Below, in pieces: positions 9,999 to 19,769 of a DNA stretch of 64,000 nt. This stretch comes from Lelliottia sp. JS-SCA-14 (GTDB lineage Bacteria > Pseudomonadota > Gammaproteobacteria > Enterobacterales > Enterobacteriaceae). The notes under the pieces were generated by a model. That model made no database searches, was not told the origin of the DNA, and was given only the letters and a program-made list of their open reading frames with translations. Numbering within the stretch: the first letter of the stretch is position 1; every line of letters begins with the position of its first letter. The stretch spans positions 620,001-684,000 of the forward strand of contig NZ_CP141606.1 in the NCBI RefSeq assembly GCF_035593345.1, written 5' to 3'. A program made the translations under genes and the position numbers.

Positions 9999-10730
9999 AT
10001 GAAGAGAGCCTGGAAACCGATTGTGATTGTTGCCGTACTGGCCGCCGCCGTGGCGTGCTGGGTCTACTACGATAAGCAACGCCTGCAACACACCCCCGAA
10101 CAGCAGCTCGACACCACGCTCAACAGCATGCCTGCCTGGCAGGTGCTGAAGGAGCAAGACCCCGCATTCCAGCAACGCATCCGCAGCCAGATCCTCGCGA
10201 TGCAGAAAGAGGGCGATTCCGAGCAGCAGATTATCGACGTGATTCAACCGCAGATCCTGCACCTGCAAATGTCGCGCCTGCAGACCGCGCCGGACGCGAG
10301 CGTGGTGGATTATATGAAGGCCAACATGGAACAGACCGCCGCCATCCAGAAGGTGAGCGACGACGCCTGTTTTCGTTTCCTCTACCCGGACGTGAAGGGC
10401 GGCATCAACCCGCTGCGGGTGCTGGATAAACCGATGATGCAGCGCCGCATGCAGGCTGACGCCGACATGATGCGCGCCGCCTACGGCAAAAACCGCCACA
10501 CGGTGACGGCGCAGGAGCGCGACACCGCCGTCGCCGACGTGCGCCCGATCATGAAGGAGCTGGCCGCGAAGTACGGCGAGGATATCCAGCTGTTGCAGGC
10601 TCCGGACAAGGCGGTGGGCAAAGAGAAGCTGTCGTGCGATATGGTGCAGGAGATGTGGGCCAAAGTGCTGCAACTGCCTGAAAGCCATGCTGCCGGTGTG
10701 ATCCGTCTGGCGGTTTCCGAGCTGGAGTAG
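9999..10730 (+). CDS. N-terminally anchored protein of unknown function
   Basis: 243 residues. One hydrophobic segment (residues 8-23, PIVIVAVLAAAVACWV) suggests a membrane anchor or uncleaved signal, with the rest periplasmic and rich in Gln, Met and charged residues. Two Cys occur in the soluble part (DDACFRF and KLSCDMV) and could form a disulfide. Similar proteins are sometimes labelled topoisomerase II in databases; nothing here supports that. It lies 27 bp after miaE behind AAAGGA and precedes leuX. Confidence 0.8.
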   Translation: MKRAWKPIVIVAVLAAAVACWVYYDKQRLQHTPEQQLDTTLNSMPAWQVLKEQDPAFQQRIRSQILAMQKEGDSEQQIIDVIQPQILHLQMSRLQTAPDASVVDYMKANMEQTAAIQKVSDDACFRFLYPDVKGGINPLRVLDKPMMQRRMQADADMMRAAYGKNRHTVTAQERDTAVADVRPIMKELAAKYGEDIQLLQAPDKAVGKEKLSCDMVQEMWAKVLQLPESHAAGVIRLAVSELE

Positions 10731-10770
10731 GCCTTACGCTGGTTTTTTCAACACTTAGCGCAGGATCCAC

Positions 10771-10794
10771 GCGCTGCCGCTTGCAAGGCAGCGC
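10771..10794 (+). terminator. hairpin overlapping the leuX -35 region
   Basis: GCGCTGCC (10771-10778) pairs with GGCAGCGC (10787-10794) around GCTTGCAA. It lies after the anchored protein gene, has no T-tract, and overlaps the leuX promoter element TTGCAA. Confidence 0.5.
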
Positions 10795-10808
10795 GTGACA
10801 GGTATAAT
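10781..10808 (+). promoter_or_regulatory. leuX promoter
   Basis: TTGCAA (10781-10786) and a perfect TATAAT (10803-10808) are separated by 16 bp, ending 28 bp before the mature tRNA. Confidence 0.7.
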
Positions 10809-10836
10809 CCACAACGTTTCCGCATACCCCTTCAGT

Positions 10837-10921
10837 GCCGAAGTGGCGAAATCGGTAGACGCAGTTGATTCAAAATCAACCGTAGAGATACGTGCCGGTT
10901 CGAGTCCGGCCTTCGGCACCA
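10837..10921 (+). tRNA. leuX: tRNA-Leu(CAA)
   Basis: 85 nt with an encoded CCA end. The acceptor stem GCCGAAG pairs with CTTCGGC, the T-arm is GCCGGTTCGAGTCCGGC, and the anticodon loop TTCAAAA (stem TTGA/TCAA) gives anticodon CAA at 10871-10873. A long variable arm marks it as class II. It matches E. coli leuX, a well-known integration site; here an integrase gene follows in the same orientation. Confidence 0.97.
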
Positions 10922-10934
10922 AATATGCAAAATT

Positions 10935-10958
10935 AGACGTCTACTGACGTCTTTTTTT
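10935..10958 (+). terminator. leuX terminator
   Basis: AGACGTC-TACT-GACGTCT followed by seven T residues, 14 bp after the tRNA CCA end: a textbook intrinsic terminator. Confidence 0.88.
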
Positions 10959-11109
10959 GTCTCTAAAATCCAGCAGTTACGCTGTTTATCCCCTTATCTT
11001 TGTCTCCTGACGTCTACTCATATCTATCAACATCTACCCACTATTGATGGTATAACCGTTGGTATTCTCGATTCGATAACATTTGATACCAACAGTTGGG
11101 GGTTAGCCA

Positions 11110-12347
11110 ATGGCACTCACTGATATCAAGGTATGAACGGTAAAGCCGTTAGATAAACCCTTCAAACTCACTGATGGTGAGGGGATGCACCTTCTCATAA
11201 ATCCAAATGGGTCAAAATACTGGCGGCTGCAATATCGCTTTGGTGGTAAGCAAAAGATGTTGGCTTTAGGAGTCTACCAAACCGTCACTCTTGCTGATGC
11301 TCGTAAGCGACGTGAAATAGCGAAAAAGTTGATATCTGATGGAATCGATCCAGCTGAAAAGAAAAAAGAGGACAAGATTGAACAAAACGGTTCGACTACC
11401 TTCAAATCGGTAGCCAGAGATTGGCACGCTTCTTGTAGTAAAAAATGGTCTTCTTCTCATAGTGAACGTGTGTTGAAGAGTTTGGCTGATAATCTTTTCC
11501 CCTCCATTGGCAAAAGCAAAATTTCTGATCTCAAAACAAGAGATTTGCTCGCCCCTATCAAAGTTGTTGAAGCATCTAAGCGTTATGAAGTTGCTGCACG
11601 TCTACAACAGCGAACGACGGCAATAATGCGTTATGCCGTTCAAAGTGGGTTAATTGACTACAATCCAGCACAAGAGATGGCGGGAGCGATAGCTGTCGCA
11701 AAGCGTGAACATCGTCCTGCTTTAGATTTTGAACGCATACCTGAGCTTTTGGACCGTATCGAATGCTTTAAAGGTAGAAAGTTAACCAAATTAGCCGTCA
11801 AGTTGGCCTTGATGGTATTTATACGATCAAGTGAGCTTCGTTTTGCTCGGTGGTCAGAAATTGATTTCGAACGTGCTATGTGGACCATCCCTGCAGAACG
11901 TGAACTAAACATTCCCATCGTGGTTCAAAGATGCGCACACCCCATCTTGTTCCGTTAAGTAGTCAGGCGCTGGTAGTTTTGAAAGAGATTAAAGCTATCA
12001 GTGGTGATCATCATCTGATTTTCATAGGCGATCACAATCCTGAAAAGCCAATGAGTGAAAACACTGTGAACACAGCTCTCCGAGGGATGGGGTATGACAC
12101 TAAAACCGAGGTATGCGGTCATGGTTTTAGAGCAATGGCTTGTAGCGCTTTGATAGAGTGTGGATTGTGTTCAAAGGATGCCGTGGAACGCCAGATGAGC
12201 CATCAAGAACGTAATTCTGTGCGCGCTGCTTACATTCATAAAGCTGAACATCTGGAGGAGCGTAGATTGATGGTGCAATGGTGGGCTGATTATCTGGATG
12301 CTAATTGCGAAAGGGTGATCCGATCGTTTGAGTTTGCCAACAGGTGA
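11110..12347 (+). pseudogene. P4-type tyrosine integrase, inactivated
   Basis: The expected start MALTDIKV at 11110 is followed by an in-frame TGA (11134-11136) where the family has Arg (CGA), a one-base change. The frame continues (TVKPLDKPFKLTDGEGMHLL) to about 11905, then shifts: WTIPAERE is in one frame and HRGSKMRTPHLVPLS resumes in another. Catalytic residues survive in pieces: Arg in SSELRFARW, HGFR, and Tyr in RAAYIHKAEHLEER. It would have excised and inserted the leuX island; with two lesions it should not work unless a downstream start rescues the N-terminus. Confidence 0.88.
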
Positions 12348-12444
12348 TTATTTTGGTTAGAAAACCTCCGTAAACCGCTTGATAACCCATCACGTAAAAA
12401 TATAACCATTTGTTTTAAATGTGTTTAATAGCCATCAATAGTTA

Positions 12445-12807
12445 ATGACTATTAAACCATTTCATTGTGATTTTACAGCAATATTTGATATCGTAGCAGT
12501 ATTAGATAACGAGGGAATAACCATGATATCAGGTCTTGATGGTGGAAATTTCATCCTCAGCTCAATGGCTAAGGAAAGGGTCAAATCAGGCATACTTGAT
12601 AGAGCAATGATAGAAGGCTCTAAAGGCGGGTATAGCGTGATTTTTGATGGTTCAGAGTGGAATGGTAAACCCTTGGTCTTATGTAGCTCCAGACAGCCTT
12701 ATGAAGCACGTATCTTCAAAAGTATTGATGGTGCGGTAGCCGAACTGCTGCGCATAGGCTTGAGTGAAGCTTCAATCAAAAACACCACAAAATCGAACTC
12801 CAAATAG
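12445..12807 (+). CDS. hypothetical protein upstream of type III mod
   Basis: 120 residues, not recognised. Its sequence alternates short hydrophobic strands with polar turns (GGYSVIFDGSEWNGKPLVLCSSRQPYEARIF) and ends in a basic tail. No transmembrane segment. The start at 12445 has no good ribosome site; ATG 12523 (MISGLDGGNFILSSMAKERV) behind GAGGGAATAACC is a likely alternative, giving 94 residues. The stop lies 11 bp before mod, so it is probably the first gene of the same operon. Confidence 0.6.
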   Translation: MTIKPFHCDFTAIFDIVAVLDNEGITMISGLDGGNFILSSMAKERVKSGILDRAMIEGSKGGYSVIFDGSEWNGKPLVLCSSRQPYEARIFKSIDGAVAELLRIGLSEASIKNTTKSNSK

Positions 12808-12818
12808 TCAGGTTTAAA

Positions 12819-14789
12819 ATGGATATGCAAAAAGAAACGATTTTTTCAGAAGTTGAAACAGCAAATAGTAAACAACTTGCTGTGTTAAAAGCTAACTTCC
12901 CACAGTGTTTTGATAAAAATGGGGCGTTCATTCAAGAAAAGCTGCTTGAGATCGTTAAATCATCCGATGTTGAGCTCTCTAAAGAGTCGTACAGTTTAAA
13001 TTGGCTGGGCAAGTCCTATGCCCGGCTGTTGGCTAACTTACCACCAAAGACGTTCCTCACCGAAGATAAAGACCATAACCAACGTGAAGAGAACAAGAGC
13101 AGTCAAAATCTGTTGATCAAAGGGGATAACCTTGAAGTATTAAAGCATATGGTTAATGCGTATGCTGAAAAGGTTAAAATGATTTACATTGACCCGCCAT
13201 ATAACACAGGTTCTGATGGGTTTGCCTATAGCGATGATCGCAAGTTTACGCCTGAACAGCTTTCTGAACTGGCAGCTATCGATCTTGATGAGGCTACACG
13301 TATCCTCGATTTTACTGTAAAAGGTTCAAGTAGCCATAGTGCATGGCTGACATTCATTTACCCTCGTTTATATGTAGCTCGTGAGCTTTTAAAAGATGAT
13401 GGAATAATCTGTATTTCAATTGATGAGAATGAACGTTCAAACTTAAAAATATTATGTGACGAAGTATTTGGTGAGTTTAACTTCGCTGGTGAAATAGTAT
13501 GGAAAAATAGCAGTAAAAACGATCAGGCCTATATTTCAATCCAGCATGAATACTTGTTGTTTTATGTTAAAAGTAAAGAGCATAATTCTGGTCAATGGAG
13601 TGAGAAAAAAGAAGGGTTAGATGAAATCTATAAGGCATTTGATGGTTTTAGAAAAAAACATGGTGACAACTGGGCTGCTATACATAAGGACGCTTTGGAA
13701 TGGTACAATCAATTCCCTGCTTCAAACCCAATAACAAATAGCAAACATTATAATTGGATGGATGAAAGAGGTATTTATTTCCCTGATAATATTTCTAAAC
13801 CAGCGAATGGTTATTACTATGACATCGAGCATCCTATAACAAAAAAAACCTGTAAAAAACCTGCTGGGGGCTGGCGTTTTATTGAGGATACAATGAAACG
13901 TAAAATCAGTGAAAATAGAATACATTTTGGCAAAGACCACACTGTAGTTCCTAACAATAAAACCTATCTTAAGGATACTGAGTTTCAAAGTCTGACCAGT
14001 ATAAAATTTAAAGATGGACGCGTAGCATCAAATATGTTGAAAAACCTATTTGGTCAGAAAGACATCTTTACAAATCCGAAGGATGTGGGATTGTTATCAG
14101 AAATATTTAAGGCTTTAAGTATTGAACATCAAGATATTGTGCTCGATTTTTTTGCTGGATCGGCATCTACTGCTCATGCAATATATAATATGAACTGCAA
14201 TGAAGAGAAGGAGCTAAAATTCATTTGTATTCAACTGCCAGAGGAGACTAAAGAAAAGTCAGAAGCCTATAGAGCTGGATATAAAAATATCTTTGAAATT
14301 ACAAAAGCAAGATTACTCAAATCCTCTGAGAAAATTAAAAATGAATACCCTGATTACAGAGGAGATCTAGGTTTTAAAATTTTTGAAACAATCAATGATT
14401 TCCGCTCAAAAGATGAATCAGAACTTACTCTGGCTAACCATACATTCTTTGATGATGTTGTATTAACTCAAGAACAGTATGACACCCTATTGACTACATG
14501 GTGTGTATATGATGGTAGCTTATTAACAACGCCAATTGAAGATGTTGATCTTAACGGTTACAAAGCGCACTTGTGCGATGGTCGTCTGTATCTGATTGCA
14601 CCTAACTTCACCAGTGAAGCTCTGAAAGCTTTGCTTCAAAAGTTGGATTCAGACAAAGACTTTGCTCCTAACAAAGTTGTGTTTTATGGAAGCAACTTTG
14701 AAAGTGCAAAACAGATGGAACTCAATGAAGCACTAAAAAGCTATGCTAATAAAAAATCTATTGATATAGATTTGGTAGTGAGGAACTAA
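12819..14789 (+). CDS. mod: type III restriction-modification methyltransferase subunit Mod
   Basis: 656 residues, close to EcoP1I/EcoP15I Mod size. It recognises the asymmetric target and methylates adenine N6; it also supplies specificity to the Res nuclease. Motif IV DPPYNTG lies at residues 125-131. Motif I appears as LDFFAGSAST near residues 442-451, with IV before I as in beta-class enzymes. The variable centre between them (residues about 220-400) should be the target recognition domain. Much more AT-rich than the flanking chromosome, indicating transfer. ATG at 12819 gives MDMQKETIFSEVE; the second Met is also possible. Confidence 0.93.
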   Translation: MDMQKETIFSEVETANSKQLAVLKANFPQCFDKNGAFIQEKLLEIVKSSDVELSKESYSLNWLGKSYARLLANLPPKTFLTEDKDHNQREENKSSQNLLIKGDNLEVLKHMVNAYAEKVKMIYIDPPYNTGSDGFAYSDDRKFTPEQLSELAAIDLDEATRILDFTVKGSSSHSAWLTFIYPRLYVARELLKDDGIICISIDENERSNLKILCDEVFGEFNFAGEIVWKNSSKNDQAYISIQHEYLLFYVKSKEHNSGQWSEKKEGLDEIYKAFDGFRKKHGDNWAAIHKDALEWYNQFPASNPITNSKHYNWMDERGIYFPDNISKPANGYYYDIEHPITKKTCKKPAGGWRFIEDTMKRKISENRIHFGKDHTVVPNNKTYLKDTEFQSLTSIKFKDGRVASNMLKNLFGQKDIFTNPKDVGLLSEIFKALSIEHQDIVLDFFAGSASTAHAIYNMNCNEEKELKFICIQLPEETKEKSEAYRAGYKNIFEITKARLLKSSEKIKNEYPDYRGDLGFKIFETINDFRSKDESELTLANHTFFDDVVLTQEQYDTLLTTWCVYDGSLLTTPIEDVDLNGYKAHLCDGRLYLIAPNFTSEALKALLQKLDSDKDFAPNKVVFYGSNFESAKQMELNEALKSYANKKSIDIDLVVRN

Positions 14790-14791
14790 TC

Positions 14792-17701
14792 ATGTCTAAA
14801 GGGTTTACATTCGAAAAAAATTTACCTCATCAAAAGGCAGGCGTTGATGCGGTGATGAATGTTTTTGTTTCCGCAACACCTCATCAGACAAATAATGTTG
14901 CTGTTCGCTTGTTAGCCAACCCTGAACTGAATCTTACTGAACAACAATACTACAACAACATAAAAAATGTTCAGGAGTTCAATGGCATTGAGCATTTAAA
15001 AGATAATTACGATGCTAAAAGCAATGTGATTGATGTTTCTATGGAAACAGGGACAGGTAAAACCTATACCTACACTAAAACCATTTTTGACCTGAACAAA
15101 TCATTTGGCATTAACAAATTTATAATTATTGTTCCTACACTATCAATCAAAGCCGGAACAGTTAACTTTTTAAAAAGTGATGCTTTAAAAGAACACTTTC
15201 GAGATGATTACGAGCGAGAGCTAAAGACTTATGTTGTTGAGAGTCAGAAAAACTCTGGTAAAAACACGAAATCGTATATGCCCCAAGCTATTCATGATTT
15301 TGTTGAAGCAAGTAATTTCAACAAGAAATATATACACGTTCTTGTAATCAACTCAGGGATGATTAACTCCAAGTCTTTAACTGATACTTATGATGTTGGT
15401 TTGCTTGATAATCAGTTTGATACACCATTTTCCGCCCTTAGTGCGGTAAAACCATTCATCATTATTGATGAGCCTCATAAGTTCCCTACGGGTAAAAAAA
15501 CATGGGAAAACATTGAGAAATTTAATGCTCAATATATCATTCGTTATGGCGCTACCTTTAGTGAAGGCTATAAGAACTTAGTTTATCGTCTTACGGCCGT
15601 AGATGCATTTAATGACGATCTTGTTAAAGGTATTGATGCTTACATTGAAGATATTGTTGGTGATGGTTTCGCCAGCCTCAAGTTCATCAAATCTGACGGA
15701 AAAGAAGCCACATTTGAACTGAACGAAAATGGCAATAAAAAAACGTTCAGGTTAGCCAAAGATGAATCACTATCTAAAACGCATAGTGCGATCCATGATT
15801 TAACGCTTGATGCTTTAAACAGGAGCACTGCAGTGTTGAGTAATGGTATAGAGCTAAAAATTGGTAGCTCTATAAACCCCTACTCTTATGATCAGACGCT
15901 TGCTGATAACATGATGCGTAAAGCTGTCAAAGAACACTTCAAGTTAGAAAAAGAGTATCTGACACAAAGACCACGCATAAAACCTCTTACTCTTTTCTTC
16001 ATTGATGACATTGAAGGCTATCGTGATGGTAATGATATTGCAGGAAGCCTGAAAACTAAGTTTGAAGCGTTCGTGTTAGCTGAAGCTAATGAACTGTTAA
16101 AAAAAGAGAAAGATGAGTTTTATAGAAACTACCTTGAAAAAACTATTAAGGATATCTCTTCTGTTCATGGAGGTTATTTTTCAAAAGATAACAGCGATAA
16201 AGATGATAAAATTGAGCAGGAAATCAACGAAATCCTTCATGACAAAGAGCTTTTGTTATCTTTGAATAATCCTCGTCGTTTCATTTTCTCCAAGTGGACA
16301 TTGCGTGAGGGGTGGGATAACCCTAACGTCTTTCAGATTTGTAAGCTCCGTTCGAGTGGTAGCATCACATCTAAACTTCAAGAGGTAGGACGTGGATTAC
16401 GTCTTCCAGTGAATGAATATATGTGCCGAGTGAAAGACCGCAATTTTACACTCAACTATTATGTTGATTTTACAGAAAAAGATTTTGTTGATTCTCTTGT
16501 CAAAGAGGTTAACGATAGCTCTTTCAAAGAAACCGTTCCGAGTAAGTTCACTCAGGAGCTTAAGGATAAAATACTATCTAAGTATCCTGATCTTTCATCA
16601 AGGATACTCATGAATGAAATCTTTGACGCTGAAATCATTGATGAGAATGACAACTTCAAAGATTCTGATTCCTATATACGCTTAAAAGGTAAATACCCGG
16701 CAGCATTCCCTACCGGAGTAAAACCAAACAAAATCAAAAAAGCCACAGATGGAAAAAGACGTACTAAAATGCGTGCTGGCAAGTTCAGTGAACTGAAAGA
16801 ACTGTGGGATTTAATCAATCAGAAAGCAGTGATTGAGTATAAGATAAACAGCGAAAATGAATTCTTATCCATTTTCAAATCATTCATGCTCGAAGAAACA
16901 GAAAGATTTACTAAATCAGGGGTTCATACTCGTATTGATAGAATTTACATTCATAATGATACTGCCATGTCAAAAAGTATCATCAGTGATGATGATAACT
17001 TTGCAAAACTCAATACAATGAGTTATCGAGAATTTCTTGATAACTTATCACAAACTATTTTTGCTAAACAGGATACCTTACATAAGGTGTTTTGTGATAT
17101 AAAAGACACTATCAATATCACTGATTACCTGAACATTCAAACAATCAGAAAGATTAAATCTGGTTTCAGTAAATATTTGTTAAACAATTCTTTCAACAAG
17201 TTCAGTCTTGGATACAATGTAATTTCAGGCTCTGTTCATCCAACTAAGTTTACAACGGAAAGCGGTGAGCCTGTAGTTGAGGTGTTATCAAGTGATCTTG
17301 GTGTATTGTATGAGAATACAAAGCCACCATTGGATTCTTATCTTTTTGAAGAGGTCTTTTATGACTCAGAACTTGAAAAGCTCAACATAACAGATGAAGA
17401 AATTCAGTCTGTGTCTGTATTTACAAAAATTCCAAAAAATTCTATTAAGATTCCGGTTGCGGGTGGCTATACGTATTCTCCAGACTTTGCATATGTTGTA
17501 AAAACATCAAAAGGTGATTATTTGAACTTTATCATCGAAACAAAAAATGTTGAGGGGAAAAATAGCTTGCGACTTGAAGAAGAACGAAAGATAAAACACG
17601 CCAAAGTATTATTTAACCAAATAAGCAAGTCTGTTAAAGTGGAGTTTAATACACAGTTTTCTGATGACTCAATATATAAATTAATCAAACAAGCTCTTTG
17701 A
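14792..17701 (+). CDS. res: type III restriction-modification endonuclease subunit Res
   Basis: 969 residues, full family length. A superfamily 2 helicase-like ATPase: Walker A METGTGKTYTY (GTGKT at 87-91), motif II DEPH (226-229), and a late helicase motif around SKLQEVGRGLRLP. The C-terminus has a PD-(D/E)xK nuclease with PD at 897-898 and ETK at 916-918. With Mod it cuts unmodified DNA after ATP-dependent communication between two sites. The ATG lies 2 bp after the mod stop, implying coupled translation. No frameshift seen, so the system looks functional. Confidence 0.94.
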   Translation: MSKGFTFEKNLPHQKAGVDAVMNVFVSATPHQTNNVAVRLLANPELNLTEQQYYNNIKNVQEFNGIEHLKDNYDAKSNVIDVSMETGTGKTYTYTKTIFDLNKSFGINKFIIIVPTLSIKAGTVNFLKSDALKEHFRDDYERELKTYVVESQKNSGKNTKSYMPQAIHDFVEASNFNKKYIHVLVINSGMINSKSLTDTYDVGLLDNQFDTPFSALSAVKPFIIIDEPHKFPTGKKTWENIEKFNAQYIIRYGATFSEGYKNLVYRLTAVDAFNDDLVKGIDAYIEDIVGDGFASLKFIKSDGKEATFELNENGNKKTFRLAKDESLSKTHSAIHDLTLDALNRSTAVLSNGIELKIGSSINPYSYDQTLADNMMRKAVKEHFKLEKEYLTQRPRIKPLTLFFIDDIEGYRDGNDIAGSLKTKFEAFVLAEANELLKKEKDEFYRNYLEKTIKDISSVHGGYFSKDNSDKDDKIEQEINEILHDKELLLSLNNPRRFIFSKWTLREGWDNPNVFQICKLRSSGSITSKLQEVGRGLRLPVNEYMCRVKDRNFTLNYYVDFTEKDFVDSLVKEVNDSSFKETVPSKFTQELKDKILSKYPDLSSRILMNEIFDAEIIDENDNFKDSDSYIRLKGKYPAAFPTGVKPNKIKKATDGKRRTKMRAGKFSELKELWDLINQKAVIEYKINSENEFLSIFKSFMLEETERFTKSGVHTRIDRIYIHNDTAMSKSIISDDDNFAKLNTMSYREFLDNLSQTIFAKQDTLHKVFCDIKDTINITDYLNIQTIRKIKSGFSKYLLNNSFNKFSLGYNVISGSVHPTKFTTESGEPVVEVLSSDLGVLYENTKPPLDSYLFEEVFYDSELEKLNITDEEIQSVSVFTKIPKNSIKIPVAGGYTYSPDFAYVVKTSKGDYLNFIIETKNVEGKNSLRLEEERKIKHAKVLFNQISKSVKVEFNTQFSDDSIYKLIKQAL

Positions 17702-17710
17702 TGGTGTTTA

Positions 17711-17739
17711 AATCAAGGGCTCTAAAGCCCTTGATTTTT
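17711..17739 (+). terminator. terminator of the mod-res operon
   Basis: A perfect 11-bp stem, AATCAAGGGCT-CTAA-AGCCCTTGATT, followed by TTT, 10 bp after res. Confidence 0.85.
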
Positions 17740-17881
17740 CGACGAATGGGTACTATCCCTACCGAATAATGCCATTTCTTCTACTAAGGTAAAAATAGTC
17801 CATTTGGCTGAAAATGGGCCCCTATATATGGGAGAGTCAGAGACTTCATCAAAGTGAATATTTACCATTATGGACATGTGA

Positions 17882-19681
17882 TTAAAGCTGGCTCGGTGAT
17901 TTGACCATCGCCCTCTCAATCAACCCCAGTAACTCTTTCTGCCGCTGTTCGTAGAACGCATCGAAATCGTCCGCACGTAGGGGTTCTACAGGAATGTGAT
18001 GGCTTCTCAAAAGCGTGTTCATCGCGACATCATCCAGTTGTACCTGGTTGTGGGATTGTAGCGATGCCAGATAGACGGAGGGGGCTGACCCACCAATCAT
18101 CCTGTTTGCTTTATAGGAAATAGGCGTTTTATTGATAATCGAATCGTACTGGCGTCGGGCGATACCTTGCTTTTCGCACCAGTCTTTCGGGAAGATATGA
18201 TGGATATCGAGTGAGACTTCATCAGCTTCAAGGTTGCGAATCTGAGATTTCCAGAACAGGTCATGTGCGCCGTCGCGTAAGACCAGAACGTTAATCCCCT
18301 TATAAGCCGCACTCAGACGAGAAGCGAGTGAACCCAGACGATCAATCTGGAAATTGGCATCGTTGATGGTTCGCGGAAGGTCTCCATTGCCTTCAATCCA
18401 GGCCAGCAACTCCTCAACATCATTCGCTATACGCGTTTCAACGGCACCGCCGTAAAGTTCGCCCAGCACGCCACACCAGAACCATCTGGCCAGCTTCTGG
18501 TGAATCTGTGGTTCTCTCCAGCGTTCTTCATCTTTGCTGCAAATGACCGTCATGACTGCCGCCAGCGGGGCGATCTGGGTTCTATAAGGTAAGTCACGTT
18601 GAGAAGTAAAACATTCCTGGCGAAGGAATTTGGCGGCGCAATTGAATCCTCTTTCTACAACTTCAGCCCAATTTTTATAAGCGTCTAAAGGTAGCTCAAG
18701 GACAGATGCTCGTTTCGCACTGACGGGGGAAACTTGTTTACCTGTTTTGCCAGCGGCGATATCAGCTTTACGTTTTTCCAGTGTATGCAGCATGGTAATA
18801 GCTTGCAGGAAGTCTGTGCTTTCAACACCATTCAGAATCGGCTCTTCGGAAATTCGCTGCCTGCGAGAGATAACGTTTCGAATATCGCTGCCGTACCAGT
18901 CATCGCGTAGATTGTAGCCGTCAGCTGCGTAGCTCGCTGTAACCAGCTCAAATACCGAGAGTGGTACGCCTCCGGTGTTCACCTTTTCAAACACGAGGCA
19001 TACCGCTTCTTTGGTCGTGTCTTTTTTCAGGACAATTAAAGGAATTTGGTAATCGTTGTACGCATCCAGGACCTGCGATTTGAATTCAAAGAATTGGGGT
19101 ACCGCGTCAGGATTATGGGTGTACAGATCTTTTAGCCAACCCATTACCTCCAGAATTTCCGAGCAAGGGAAATATAACTGCTGGCATTCAAGTTCCCGGG
19201 TAGAAAGATCAAGCTCAACTTTACGACCAAAATCACTGCGAATCTGGCGACTACCATCGGTTGCAATGATGGCCTCATCCAGCCTGTCAGCACCCGCGAG
19301 AGCAGTGGGAATATGGATGTAGTAAAAACGATCGATCGGTTTCCCTTTTTCCGTCGTTGTTTTCACTGGTCCCTGAAGTTTAAGCACCTGAGTTAAGGTT
19401 GTCAGACGTTGCTGACCATCGAGAATCAATTTCTCTGGCGCAGGTAAGCCCGCGGAAGGAACATTCTCTACTGGTCTCACCTGAAAACGAACTTCGCCGC
19501 CCGTTTCAAGAAGCATTACAGCACCGACAGGAAATGAACGTCCCAGACTGACCAATAAGCTCCGTACATGCTCATCATCCCAGACCCAGCCACGTTGAAA
19601 ATCGGGTAACTGAATTTTCCCGCCAACAATATCTTTCAGAAGATCCTTGAGCGGCAGTTTAGTGCTGTCAAATGTCGACAT
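17882..19681 (-). CDS. DUF262/HNH-type nuclease (GmrSD/SspE-like), putative defence effector
   Basis: 599 residues. The N-terminal half is a DUF262 (ParB-like NTPase) domain: LPDFQRGWVW at 25-34 and LDGQQRLTTL at 87-96, both typical of GmrS and SspE. Near the C-terminus DIHHIFPKDW (492-501) with Asn517 and Asn526 resembles the His-Asn-His nuclease core of DUF1524/GmrD domains. Such proteins restrict modified phage DNA or act as phosphorothioate-sensing nucleases. It lies 88 bp downstream of the SBD-like gene on the same strand, so the two are probably co-expressed. The family call is firm; the target is inferred. Confidence 0.8.
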   Translation of the reverse strand: MSTFDSTKLPLKDLLKDIVGGKIQLPDFQRGWVWDDEHVRSLLVSLGRSFPVGAVMLLETGGEVRFQVRPVENVPSAGLPAPEKLILDGQQRLTTLTQVLKLQGPVKTTTEKGKPIDRFYYIHIPTALAGADRLDEAIIATDGSRQIRSDFGRKVELDLSTRELECQQLYFPCSEILEVMGWLKDLYTHNPDAVPQFFEFKSQVLDAYNDYQIPLIVLKKDTTKEAVCLVFEKVNTGGVPLSVFELVTASYAADGYNLRDDWYGSDIRNVISRRQRISEEPILNGVESTDFLQAITMLHTLEKRKADIAAGKTGKQVSPVSAKRASVLELPLDAYKNWAEVVERGFNCAAKFLRQECFTSQRDLPYRTQIAPLAAVMTVICSKDEERWREPQIHQKLARWFWCGVLGELYGGAVETRIANDVEELLAWIEGNGDLPRTINDANFQIDRLGSLASRLSAAYKGINVLVLRDGAHDLFWKSQIRNLEADEVSLDIHHIFPKDWCEKQGIARRQYDSIINKTPISYKANRMIGGSAPSVYLASLQSHNQVQLDDVAMNTLLRSHHIPVEPLRADDFDAFYEQRQKELLGLIERAMVKSPSQL

Positions 19682-19769
19682 ATCTACATCCTTGCTATGA
19701 GTTCAATGCCCGTAAGCGTCATTAATTGAAAACGGACTATATATACATTTTTCACGTTAAACGTTTTAC

